10,973 nt of DNA from Myxococcales bacterium (GCA_007120615.1 SKNI01000611.1:1-10973); one strand, 5' to 3'. Positions 1 through 7,699 are shown, counted from the first letter of the stretch. The notes: generated by a model from the letters alone, not told the origin. Numbers and translations are program-made.

Positions 1-1065
1 CTCCCACAACTCTTCTACCTGCTCGCGCCACCGAAACTTCGACCGCGTCGATCCCGGCTCCGGGCCTATCGCCTCCACCGCCCCTTCCCGAACGCTCTTC
101 GACGAATCGACGACCAATAAGCTGGGTTCCACCTGAGCGGTGACCCCCAGGCCCTTGCACGTCGTACACATCCCCAGCGGGCTGTTAAACGAAAAGCTCT
201 GATGGGTAAGCTCCGGAAAAGAGATTCCACAGGCAGCACAGGCCCTGTCGACGCTGAATAACTTCTCCTCCCACTCCACATCCTGGCCCGGGGGAACCAC
301 AGCCAGAACCTGGTCCTCTCCCACGCTCAACGCCTGGTTGACGCTATCCTGCATTCTACCGATGGAGTCGGGCCGAGCAATGAGTCGGTCGACGACGACG
401 TCAATATTATGCCGCGTGTGAAGATCCAACATCTCGACCTTCTCCAACTCCAGAATCTCTCCGTCGATTCGAGCTCGAACGAATCCTTTCTTGCGCAGGT
501 TCTCAAAGAGATCTCGAAACTCACCCTTTCGATTTCGCACCAGCGGAGCGAGCAACATGAACTTGGTGCCCTTCGAAAGAGCGGCCAGTTGATCGACCAC
601 CGCTTCCGGCGTAGTCGCCGCCACCGCTTCCCCACATTCATGACAATGCTGAGTACCGAGACGCGCCCACATCACCCGAAGATGATCGTGAATCTCGGTG
701 ATCGTTCCCACCGTGCTTCTGGGATTGCTGCCCGTGGTCTTCTGCTCGATAGAAATCGTCGGACTGAGCCCAATGATCTGGTCAAAGTCAGGCTTCTCCA
801 CCTGGCCCAGAAACTGGCGCGCATAGGTCGAGAGACTCTCCACATACCGGCGGCGCCCCTCCGCATAAAGCGTATCAAACGCCATCGATGATTTGCCCGA
901 TCCACTGGGACCGGTAAAGACCACCAGCTTTCGTTTGGGAATCGTCAACGTGAGATTCCTCAAATTATGCTCGCGAGCACCGCTGATCACGATCTCGTCA
1001 CTGCGACGACTGATCAAGGGTAGAGGTTTCCCCGCCTTCGCGCGTCGTTTGGCCGACTGCTCCAT
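1..1065 (-). CDS. uvrA: UvrA, excinuclease ABC subunit A (N-terminal part, cut by window edge)
   Basis: UvrA is the DNA-damage recognition ATPase of nucleotide excision repair; it loads UvrB on lesions in the cytoplasm. The first 355 residues are visible and the remaining roughly 600 of the family's usual length lie beyond the left edge. The ABC-I Walker A reads TGPSGSGKSS (residues 51-60) and is followed by the UvrA-typical AFDTLYAEG and RRYVESLSTYARQFLGQ (71-88), then SIEQKT (105-110). The UvrB-interaction region follows (about 130-245). The first zinc module has Cys276-x2-Cys279 and Cys300-x2-Cys303 around FSFNSP. ATG at 1065 is chosen; GTG at 1071 is possible, and an in-frame stop at 1077-1075 excludes anything longer. 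No strong ribosome site is visible. It follows gspN by 105 bases on the same strand but is functionally unrelated to secretion. The frame is open to the edge with no sign of damage. Confidence 0.96.
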   Translation of the reverse strand, partial: MEQSAKRRAKAGKPLPLISRRSDEIVISGAREHNLRNLTLTIPKRKLVVFTGPSGSGKSSMAFDTLYAEGRRRYVESLSTYARQFLGQVEKPDFDQIIGLSPTISIEQKTTGSNPRSTVGTITEIHDHLRVMWARLGTQHCHECGEAVAATTPEAVVDQLAALSKGTKFMLLAPLVRNRKGEFRDLFENLRKKGFVRARIDGEILELEKVEMLDLHTRHNIDVVVDRLIARPDSIGRMQDSVNQALSVGEDQVLAVVPPGQDVEWEEKLFSVDRACAACGISFPELTHQSFSFNSPLGMCTTCKGLGVTAQVEPSLLVVDSSKSVREGAVEAIGPEPGSTRSKFRWREQVEELWE

Positions 1066-1170
1066 GGCCACCGCTTATCTGCTACAGGAATTGTTCGTTA
1101 TTCGAGATTCAGGCTATTTCGGCAATCAGACTATTCGACAATCAATGGCCTAACAGCCCGTCACCGAGCC
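1066..1170. other. gspN-uvrA intergenic gap
   Basis: This 105-base gap is the longest non-coding stretch in the window. It separates the end of the secretion operon from uvrA on the same strand. I looked for a stem-loop followed by a T-run downstream of the gspN stop and found none. The gap is more AT-rich than the flanking genes, which would suit a promoter. Whether uvrA is read through from the gsp operon or has its own start cannot be decided from sequence alone. Confidence 0.5.
1097..1125 (-). promoter_or_regulatory. Possible weak sigma-70-type promoter for uvrA
   Basis: On the minus strand a TTGCCG (1125-1120) and an AATAAC (1102-1097) are separated by 17 bases, about 32 bases before the uvrA start. 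Both hexamers are imperfect. I see no clear SOS box of the CTGT-N8-ACAG type in this gap, but LexA sites in deltaproteobacterial relatives differ from that of E. coli. A match of this quality can arise by chance. Confidence 0.2.
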
Positions 1171-2250
1171 TCATTCCTCACCGTCGGAATCTGCCGGCTC
1201 TGCGGCCTCGGCAGCTGCGTCCCCGCCATCCTCCGGCGCCGCGACCCCTTCGGCATCCGGCCCACGGGCTGCAGTGCTCGACCCCTGGAAATTGACATTG
1301 CCGAAGGTTCCTCCGAAGACGAATCCGTACCAGCTATCGGCCTTTCCGGTTCGAAACTCTCGCATATTAAACAAGAATCCCAGGTCATTTTCGGTGACGT
1401 ACTCCTGATTGACCTGCATACGCATCTGAACCCGAGGACTTCCCGGACGACCCTGACCACCGAGATCGATATGACCCCAGACCTCGGTGTTGATATCGCG
1501 TCCCCCTTGAGTTTTAAACTCTTCAATGACCACCCTCGACATCCCGCGTCGCTCGGTCTCTTCGATATGGATCAGCGCTCGAAAATTACCGAAGCTCGTC
1601 GTCGGAAGCTCCACCTCAGTGAATACGGGAATCAGATCGGATCGGATCACCGTTGACCCCAGCGTCAGTTGACGTCCCGTCAAATCAACGGTCCCATTGG
1701 CCAGGGATCCCGTCGCCGGATTGATCTCCAGATCCACGGTACCGTCGAGGACTCCAAAAAGAGGAATCCCCAGATAAGCCGCCACCATCGTCGACTCTCG
1801 TAAATCCAGTTGATTCAGTCTCACCTGCACATTCTGGGCGGTCGCCTGATGGATAAAATGCCCGTTGATCACCCCGCCGCCCACGTCGACCTGAAAATTA
1901 ACCGTGGGCCCCCGATTCAAAATACTTCGCAGCGGCGCAAACCGTGCCGAGATACGATCGACCTGAATGGTCATCGGAATCCCGCCGTCTGCATCATCCA
2001 TTCGCTTTCGTTGATTGATCCGAATCCCACGCATCTGAACCCCGGTCAGTCGCCAGAATTTCAGATCCGTAATATTGACTTCGTAGCGATTATCGAGAGC
2101 GCTCTCGATCTGAACGACAGCGATCTGTTTGACCCGGTGCTGGGGAAAGGTCATCAACAAGAAGATCACAAACGCAAAAAGGCCAAAGCCCAGATAGGCG
2201 ACGACCCTGAAGAATTTCTTCTCCCACCACTCTCGCAATATATCGCGCAT
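1171..2250 (-). CDS. gspN: GspN, type II secretion accessory protein (AsmA-like)
   Basis: This 359-residue protein has a short cytoplasmic start, one membrane segment (about residues 15-34), and a long periplasmic part rich in beta-strand-like alternation. The part just after the membrane (RVKQIAVVQIESAL, 39-52, then YEVNITDLKFWRLTGVQMRGIRI, 56-78) resembles the AsmA-like start of GspN proteins, as do the later strands (GTVDLEI near 170, GTVDLTGRQLTLG 186-198). GspN is a non-universal T2SS component seen in several deltaproteobacterial and Leptospira operons; its role is not well defined. The C-terminus (about 326-359) is a low-complexity Ala/Asp/Glu tail. The ATG shares one base with the gspM stop (TAATG), and a perfect AGGAGG lies 7 bases upstream (2263-2258), inside the last gspM codons. 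This indicates coupled translation. The family call rests on architecture and position more than on diagnostic motifs. Confidence 0.82.
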   Translation of the reverse strand: MRDILREWWEKKFFRVVAYLGFGLFAFVIFLLMTFPQHRVKQIAVVQIESALDNRYEVNITDLKFWRLTGVQMRGIRINQRKRMDDADGGIPMTIQVDRISARFAPLRSILNRGPTVNFQVDVGGGVINGHFIHQATAQNVQVRLNQLDLRESTMVAAYLGIPLFGVLDGTVDLEINPATGSLANGTVDLTGRQLTLGSTVIRSDLIPVFTEVELPTTSFGNFRALIHIEETERRGMSRVVIEEFKTQGGRDINTEVWGHIDLGGQGRPGSPRVQMRMQVNQEYVTENDLGFLFNMREFRTGKADSWYGFVFGGTFGNVNFQGSSTAARGPDAEGVAAPEDGGDAAAEAAEPADSDGEE

Positions 2251-2867
2251 TAACTCTCCTCCTGCTGACGCCGCTGGAAGGTAGAGATGAAGATACGGGC
2301 TCGTACCTGACCCTCATTTCGCAACGCTCGTATATCGACTCGCTTGATGATCACCGGCTCACTGCTCTCCTCGATGCGGTGCAACATCTCAATCAAAGGC
2401 TCCATCTGGGCGTCTCGAATATCGACTCGCAACAGCCGCTCCGTGATCACCGGTCCCCCGCCTTCCTGTCTGGAGCCCAGGGGGTTTTGGTCTTCGTCGT
2501 AACTGCTCACCGAGATATTGGTGGCCGCCGCATGGGTCGCCACGAAGCTGGTCAGTTGAACTCGGCCTTCGTCGAGATCCTCATCGGAGAAACGATCCAC
2601 CCTCGGGTCTCCGGCATCGCCGGACTGGGCGGCCGCATATTCCGGCCCCGCCGTGGCCAGCAAGCTCAACGCACTCTCATAGAGCACCGTCTCCGCCTCC
2701 AGTTGTGCCACCGAACGCTGGGCCAGACCGATGATCACGGCCAGTCCCAACACAACGAACACCCCAAACATCGCCTTCAGAAGCATGAGCTCCCTGGGCG
2801 AAAGGTTCGCCAGCTGACCTTTGAGGCCGCCGGCAGCGCCTTGCTCTTCTGTCATCATATCGCTCAT
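2250..2867 (-). CDS. gspM: GspM-like inner-membrane platform protein of the T2SS
   Basis: GspM is a bitopic inner-membrane protein that partners GspL in the platform holding the GspE ATPase. The 205 residues show a short cytoplasmic segment, one membrane helix (about 32-49, FGVFVVLGLAVIIGLAQ), then a periplasmic helix (SVAQLEAETVLYESALSLL). A linker rich in Gly and acidic residues follows, and then a domain (about 138-200) with the beta-alpha-beta spacing of a small ferredoxin-like fold. Sequence conservation in GspM is low, so the call depends on topology and on the place between gspL and gspN. ATG at 2867 is chosen: it lies 34 bases after the gspL stop, with a weak AGG just upstream. An in-frame GTG at 2948 would add 27 residues but would overlap gspL by 47 bases. 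The stop overlaps the gspN start by one base. Confidence 0.85.
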   Translation of the reverse strand: MSDMMTEEQGAAGGLKGQLANLSPRELMLLKAMFGVFVVLGLAVIIGLAQRSVAQLEAETVLYESALSLLATAGPEYAAAQSGDAGDPRVDRFSDEDLDEGRVQLTSFVATHAAATNISVSSYDEDQNPLGSRQEGGGPVITERLLRVDIRDAQMEPLIEMLHRIEESSEPVIIKRVDIRALRNEGQVRARIFISTFQRRQQEES

Positions 2868-2901
2868 TACCTGATCCACGTCTGTAGCGTTCTGATTCTC
2901 G

Positions 2902-4656
2902 TCAGGAACATCCGCTCGTGATTTGCAATTCGAATTGTACTTCCTCACCCCGAACGTTGACCTGATCCTTGCGCACGTCCGTCAAACAATCCAGCCCTTC
3001 CACATCCTCGGCCAGTAGATCCACCGATTGTGGGCTGTCGGTCACCCCGACCAATTGAATCAGGCTCCGATCCATATCGATCTCGATCCGTTCCAATACC
3101 AGCGGGACATCCTCCGACATCCTGTCCAAGATCTGATACATCAACTCATAGGCGCTCATTCGGGGGACGAAATCTCGATCGGGACCGGCTTCGCCTGCCA
3201 GCCGGGCCTGAACCTCTCCGGGATTTCGAACCGCCTCTCCGAAGAGCTCCTCCGTCTGCTCCGCCAGAGCAGCCTGCATCGCCTCCAGGCGAGCCTTTTG
3301 ATCGGCTCGCTGCATCATCAATACCCCGGCCAGAAGCACGATCAGAACCGCCCCGACCATCCCGAATCGCACCAGTTGAGAGCGCAAATAGCTGGATTTT
3401 CCTCGAAAGACGAACTCGTCCTGTCGAAAATTAATCAGCCGCTGCTCCGCACGATCCAGGGGAACCTGCAGCGCCGTGCCCATGGCCTGGGCGATCTCCG
3501 GCGTTCGCTCCCTGGCCCCACCGCTGCCGATCCACACCAGGGAATCGTCAAACCGAAGGGGTTCCACATTGACGTCGAACTCCGACTGCAAAAGCTCACC
3601 AAACCCCTTCAGTCGACTCGTTCCCCCGCAGATATAGATCTCATCTACGGCGACTCTATATTTGGCGTATGCCGACTGGAAGGTGCGGCGAAGATCGCGC
3701 ACGATTGGTCGAAGGGCCATCTCGCAGGTCTGGCCTACCAGAGCTGCGGCATCACCGGGCGTCGGGAAGGCATCTCCCACCACCCCTCGAGTATGCTTGA
3801 TCTGGGTGGCCTCTTCCTCGCTTATATTGAACTTCTCCACCAACGCTTTGGTGATCGCCGCTCCCCCGCTTCGCACGGTGCGAGCGACCACCGGTTTTCC
3901 CGCCGACATGATCACCAGCCGCGTAAAGTGGTGTCCCGAATCGATGATCCCGTAGCTTTCGACCCCGGGATCGACGGCCTGGTCTCCGGCATATCGAAGC
4001 ATCAACTCCGGAACACCCACAACCGCCGGGTCCACGCCCACAGACTGGATATCCGCCAGAAATCCGGCGATATCGCTCTTCTCCACCACTCCCACCAGCG
4101 CTTCCCACTTCTCCGGGGCTTTGCCGGGGATAACGATGAAGTCGTAAATCACCTTGGCCACCGATAACGGAAGCTCATCGCTCAACAGGTGAGGCAAGAT
4201 CGATTCGACATTGGCCTTTCTTTCAAACGGAACTTCCAGATGGAGGGTCAGTGCTTTTCCGTCCGGAAACGATGTGATCACGCGAGTGACTCCATCGAAA
4301 AAACCCTCGTCCTGCAGAACTCGAACCGCCGCCAGCCAGGGCTCCTGCGGCGGGCCGGAAGGGATCTCGCGGACCGTGGTCTCTTCCCCTTCGAATCCGG
4401 CGCCCTCCGTCCAGTCTCCGCCCGGCCCCTCTTCACCTTCCGGCCCCTCTTCCGAGAGGCCAGATTCTGCGGGCCCTTCCATCGCCTCCTCCTTGCCGGA
4501 CACCGATCCATCGGCCGCCGGTACCCGCCTGTGCTCTTCGACCTCGGAGAGCTTGATCTCTCGATAGCCCACCACCTCCAGCTCGCGCTGCAGCTCGATG
4601 GTCACGGCCTTGACGGCCCAACTTCCGATGTCCAGTCCTACTATACGATTCGCCAT
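2902..4656 (-). CDS. gspL: GspL with PilM-type actin-like domain (T2SS platform protein)
   Basis: GspL couples the cytoplasmic GspE ATPase to the inner-membrane platform. This 584-residue protein begins with an actin-fold ATPase-like domain of PilM type. The first phosphate motif is LDIGSWAVK (8-16), the second IIDSGHHFTRLVI (237-249), and an adenosine-type glycine motif is YICGGTSRLKGF (341-352). It continues with a linker containing INFRQ (408-412), a membrane helix (about 430-447), a likely coiled coil (450-475), and a periplasmic domain (about 495-584) of the GspL/PilN kind with alternating strands. Residues about 50-96 are a Gly/Glu/Pro-rich acidic insertion inside the actin-like domain. 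The periplasmic end has two cysteines (557, 583). The ATG has GGGAG 7 bases upstream (4668-4664) and follows gspK by 51 bases. It could equally be labelled PilM; the single chain holds the parts split between PilM and PilN in type IV pili. Confidence 0.9.
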   Translation of the reverse strand: MANRIVGLDIGSWAVKAVTIELQRELEVVGYREIKLSEVEEHRRVPAADGSVSGKEEAMEGPAESGLSEEGPEGEEGPGGDWTEGAGFEGEETTVREIPSGPPQEPWLAAVRVLQDEGFFDGVTRVITSFPDGKALTLHLEVPFERKANVESILPHLLSDELPLSVAKVIYDFIVIPGKAPEKWEALVGVVEKSDIAGFLADIQSVGVDPAVVGVPELMLRYAGDQAVDPGVESYGIIDSGHHFTRLVIMSAGKPVVARTVRSGGAAITKALVEKFNISEEEATQIKHTRGVVGDAFPTPGDAAALVGQTCEMALRPIVRDLRRTFQSAYAKYRVAVDEIYICGGTSRLKGFGELLQSEFDVNVEPLRFDDSLVWIGSGGARERTPEIAQAMGTALQVPLDRAEQRLINFRQDEFVFRGKSSYLRSQLVRFGMVGAVLIVLLAGVLMMQRADQKARLEAMQAALAEQTEELFGEAVRNPGEVQARLAGEAGPDRDFVPRMSAYELMYQILDRMSEDVPLVLERIEIDMDRSLIQLVGVTDSPQSVDLLAEDVEGLDCLTDVRKDQVNVRGEEVQFELQITSGCS

Positions 4657-4707
4657 ATTCTCTCTCCCGCGATTGCAATCCCCAACAAGGAAGCACCGGG
4701 TATAAGC

Positions 4708-6282
4708 TCATTCAACGCGCCAGTATAAAACCCGACCGCGCGGCATCTGCTCTCGCTCTGCCTGTAGCATCTCTCTCATCTCCCGAAGCATCTCATCGTC
4801 GGTCTCGCCTTCGGTGAGCAACTCTTCCTCCGGAAGTCGACGGATGGTCTTTCCAAAGTCCACCACCGTCTCGATCTCCGTCTTCGACGTACCATAGCTT
4901 CCGGTGGAGCGAATCCGGAAAATCATCGGGGTTCTCGTCGTCACCGAGCGCATCAACCCGGAACGATTCAGCTCCAGGGTCCACTCCGGAAACCTTGGAT
5001 TCATCGAATCCACCGCCATCTCCGGATTCTGAATGGTCATCATTTGATAGGTCAACGAGTGGTTCAAAAACTGGGCCATCAACAGAGGATCATTTTGCAT
5101 ATCCTCGATATAGGCCGGAAATTGGCTGACACTCAAAAAGGCCACCGGCTGCCCCACCTTGGCCGACGGCAATAGCTTACTCTCCGCCGAACCAACATAG
5201 GCCAAGAGCACGGAGAGGGGATTTTCAAAGAACGTCGAGATCCCTTCCATCGCCATCGCCAGATACATCACCTGCAACGCCGACGACGGATCTCGTGAGC
5301 AAATGCTTCCCCCACCCTCCAGCGAGGCGCCGTCGATCTGCAGATTGCGACAGAGCACCGAGTAAAACACCGGCGCTTTTGCCACATTCAGATTGGGCCG
5401 GCCCACATTATAGGTGGTAAAGGAGTCGCCAAAGGCGGTCATAAAGTCCTCACCGACTCCGTGAACTCGATACAACTCCTCTACATGAGTGAGCCGGGCG
5501 TTTCGGGGCTCGATCTCATGGGAATCATCTCGGTCATAAGACCGCCGCTCGTCTCCCCCGGTCCCTCGGATCGTGCAGTCATCACCGAGAATCGTGGCTT
5601 CCTCATTGAAATCGATGAAATCGATCACGTTCTGCATGATCGCCGCCCGATCCATAAGCTCGCCGACATTATCGTGATGCTCAAAGATTCGATCGTAGCG
5701 GGTGTCCAGAATCATGGAGCAGAACTCCATCAGATCATCTTCTCGAACCTCTTCCCGGGCAAACTTATTCAGATCAATGCGCCCCTCTTCGGGCTCCACC
5801 TCTACATCGAAATTGCCGGTAAATTCTCCGAACCCTCCAACGCCCATGCCCTGAAGATCAATGCTGGCAAGGGGGATCTCCACCCGTCCCGAGTTGAACG
5901 GTCCCATCAAGAGATCCACATATTGATAGAGCTGGAAATTGCTTCGCCGCATCGCCCGCCCGATCATCTGTCCCATCTCGTCGTCGGTGTCTCGAGATTC
6001 GGACTGCAGAGCGTATTGAAAACCGAGCAACAGACGGGAGAGGTTGATTCCGCTCTTGGCCAGGTAATAGCTCTTGAGATTATCGCGCTCGTTGGTCGCC
6101 ATCGCCGTGTTGACCCGCGTTGAATAGGCGAATTCGATGACCGCCGTCGACAAAATGACCATCGTGATAAGTGCCAGGATCAACGCGACCCCCCGCGGAT
6201 GATTGTCCAGAGGGGTGCGTACGGGGCGATCCATCACCCTGAGCACCTTCTGCGTCAATTTTCCGAGCGGTCGAATCATCAT
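4708..6282 (-). CDS. gspK: GspK, large minor pseudopilin of the T2SS tip
   Basis: GspK caps the pseudopilus together with GspI and GspJ. The prepilin site is RG at 30-31, followed by VALILALITMVILSTAVIEFAYSTR. The mature chain lacks the Glu at position 5 that other pseudopilins carry, which is the hallmark of GspK. The hydrophobic helix (32-52) runs into NERDNLKSYYLAKSGINLSRLLL, a typical GspK continuation (YYLAKSG). The later EEGRIDLNKF matches the conserved D/N-rich turn of the family. The large globular part that follows is expected to hold the SAM-like domain GspK uses to bind GspI-GspJ. At 524 residues it is much longer than the roughly 330 of enterobacterial GspK. The start is ATG 6282, which shares one base with the gspJ stop (TGATG); GGAG lies 5 bases upstream (6291-6288). 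A second ATG follows immediately. The 30-residue N-terminal leader is long. Confidence 0.95.
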   Translation of the reverse strand: MMIRPLGKLTQKVLRVMDRPVRTPLDNHPRGVALILALITMVILSTAVIEFAYSTRVNTAMATNERDNLKSYYLAKSGINLSRLLLGFQYALQSESRDTDDEMGQMIGRAMRRSNFQLYQYVDLLMGPFNSGRVEIPLASIDLQGMGVGGFGEFTGNFDVEVEPEEGRIDLNKFAREEVREDDLMEFCSMILDTRYDRIFEHHDNVGELMDRAAIMQNVIDFIDFNEEATILGDDCTIRGTGGDERRSYDRDDSHEIEPRNARLTHVEELYRVHGVGEDFMTAFGDSFTTYNVGRPNLNVAKAPVFYSVLCRNLQIDGASLEGGGSICSRDPSSALQVMYLAMAMEGISTFFENPLSVLLAYVGSAESKLLPSAKVGQPVAFLSVSQFPAYIEDMQNDPLLMAQFLNHSLTYQMMTIQNPEMAVDSMNPRFPEWTLELNRSGLMRSVTTRTPMIFRIRSTGSYGTSKTEIETVVDFGKTIRRLPEEELLTEGETDDEMLREMREMLQAEREQMPRGRVLYWRVE

Positions 6283-7064
6283 CAATACTCCAACACTTCG
6301 GTCATCTCGATCGTGGTCTGGGTCACGAATACCAGCGGTCGATCTCGCGGCCCTCGAGCCGGAAGAGTCAGCGTGATCCGAACTCTCGTGGGAAGCCTAC
6401 CGGCCTGTCGACGGCTCGTGGTATCCCAATCATTGACCCATCGGCCCTGAGCGATCTCGCGGAAGGTCCCCAGCTCCGGCTCGCCCGGATCCCAGTACTC
6501 AAAGCGCAGATCCTCGACCTCGGGAATCATCGTGTAGACCGAGCCTCCCCGGGTCAGATCATCGTCGAAATTTCTGCTCGAACGCCTCATCAACCGATTG
6601 ACCACCTGGCCCTCATCGTTGACGTGACGCTCCAGAAAATAGCCGATCTGAGCGTGATGACTGGCCTTCTCGTCTTCCATGCTTCGCACATGGGCGAAGG
6701 CCGTAAAGTCCAACTGATTGTCGCGGCCCACCATCCCGAATTGCACGGGATCCCGATTTCGCCACTGCATCTCCTGGGTCTCTTCGTCCTGCTCGTAGAG
6801 GATCTCCTCTCCCGGAATGATCTCGCCACCGTGATCGGGGCCCGCCATATACGCCATCGATATCTCGGTGGCCATTCGGTTCATCGACAACCTGGCCATC
6901 CGGTAGCGCTCATGTCTCTCGGTGACGATGTCCTGAGTCGTAAAGATCTGATTGACGCTGGTCCAGGCGACGATCGATAGCCCTGCCAGAATGGCAATCG
7001 CGATCATCACTTCGATGAGCGTAAACCCCTTCACCCTGCGTCGCTTTTGGAAAAATGAGTTCAT
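6282..7064 (-). CDS. gspJ: GspJ, minor pseudopilin
   Basis: GspJ is a tip subunit of the pseudopilus that pairs with GspI and GspK. The 260-residue precursor has a 13-residue basic leader ending in KG, then FTLIEVMIAIAILAGLSIVAW. This is a textbook type IV prepilin signal with Glu at mature position 5. GspJ-like continuation follows (ERHERYRMARLSMNRMATEISMAYM). The C-terminal half holds LRFEYWDPGE and the stretch RVRITLTLPARG, with alternating beta residues as expected of the GspJ fold. The ATG overlaps the gspI stop by 4 bases (ATGA), and a GGAG lies 8 bases upstream (7076-7073) within the last codons of gspI. Maturation requires a prepilin peptidase (GspO/PilD) that is not in this window. 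Confidence 0.95.
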   Translation of the reverse strand: MNSFFQKRRRVKGFTLIEVMIAIAILAGLSIVAWTSVNQIFTTQDIVTERHERYRMARLSMNRMATEISMAYMAGPDHGGEIIPGEEILYEQDEETQEMQWRNRDPVQFGMVGRDNQLDFTAFAHVRSMEDEKASHHAQIGYFLERHVNDEGQVVNRLMRRSSRNFDDDLTRGGSVYTMIPEVEDLRFEYWDPGEPELGTFREIAQGRWVNDWDTTSRRQAGRLPTRVRITLTLPARGPRDRPLVFVTQTTIEMTEVLEY

Positions 7065-7699
7065 TCGTCGAACTCCATGTCCATATCCATTTCATCGAAA
7101 TCATCGGGCATTCCGAACATATGGAACTCGCCCTGCTCCACATCCACCACATAATGGGTGACCTCCACCGGAACATCGCGACCTACAAACTCAAAATATA
7201 CGGTCAGGGTAATCCGTCGGACTCGCTCTCCGATCTGATTGACGAACTCCGGCAGCTGCCCCATCAACATCGGAAGCATCGCGCTGAACGCCGCGTTACC
7301 GCTCAACGCCCCGCCATCGGGATCCATCCCTCCGAAGAGCTGAGAGTTGACCTGTGCGGTAAACTCCTCCTGGGCGTCCGGGGGAATCTCAATCGGCTCG
7401 ATTCGAGCTTCCCATCGAAACTCGGGAAATCCCTCATCGTCGAAATATCCGCCGTAGGTACGCTCCGCGGTGCTAAAGCCCTCTTCCATGACCACATACT
7501 CAAGATCCACCATCTTGCTTCGCGCCAGCAGACTGGCCTGGGTCAGATTGCTCGAGTAGATGGACTGCTGCCCGCTCTGGGACATCGTTCCCATCAACAC
7601 GGCAATCACCGAACCCAGAATCGCCAGAGCCAAAAGAACCTCGATAAGAGAGAAGCCCTTCTTTCTTTTCAACACGATCTTGGTCGCCTTATCGCCCAT
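7061..7699 (-). CDS. gspI: GspI, minor pseudopilin with an extended acidic tail
   Basis: GspI is a minor pseudopilin that nucleates the tip complex with GspJ and GspK. The precursor has a 15-residue leader ending in KRKKG, then FSLIEVLLALAILGSVIAVLMGTMS, the type IV prepilin helix with Glu5. The following SNLTQASLLARSKMVDLEY resembles the conserved GspI stretch after the helix. ATG 7699 is chosen because GGAGG (7710-7706) sits 6 bases upstream; an earlier in-frame ATG at 7723 lacks such a site. The gene overlaps the end of gspH by 11 bases. At 212 residues it is clearly longer than the usual 120-130. The extra length includes a Gly/Met-rich region (about 120-150) and a C-terminal run of Asp, Glu and Met after FHMFGM. 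Identity as GspI rests on the prepilin motif plus its place between gspH and gspJ. Confidence 0.92.
   Translation of the reverse strand: MGDKATKIVLKRKKGFSLIEVLLALAILGSVIAVLMGTMSQSGQQSIYSSNLTQASLLARSKMVDLEYVVMEEGFSTAERTYGGYFDDEGFPEFRWEARIEPIEIPPDAQEEFTAQVNSQLFGGMDPDGGALSGNAAFSAMLPMLMGQLPEFVNQIGERVRRITLTVYFEFVGRDVPVEVTHYVVDVEQGEFHMFGMPDDFDEMDMDMEFDE

Noticed and set aside
327..641. Minus-strand open frame offset from uvrA
   Set aside because: It is in a different frame from the continuous UvrA reading from 1065 to the window edge.
409..891. Plus-strand open frame opposite uvrA
   Set aside because: The minus strand reads through as UvrA with Walker A and zinc cysteines in order; the plus-strand product has no family signature.
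2902..2948. Frameshift between gspL and gspM suggested by overlapping frames
   Set aside because: GspL ends normally in its own frame, and GspM has a plausible ATG after the gspL stop.
3028..4167. Long plus-strand open frame of 379 codons opposite gspL
   Set aside because: It lies wholly opposite gspL, whose domains are clearly recognisable. Its translation is rich in His, Arg, Pro and Gln with no domain pattern, as expected of a shadow frame in GC-rich DNA.
4657..4707. Terminator or promoter between gspK and gspL
   Set aside because: The 51-base gap has no GC stem with a T-run and no convincing promoter pair; it contains only the gspL ribosome site.
5461..6123. Plus-strand open frame of 220 codons opposite gspK
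   Set aside because: It is antisense to the prepilin and conserved N-terminal part of GspK. Its composition is that of a reverse-complement shadow.
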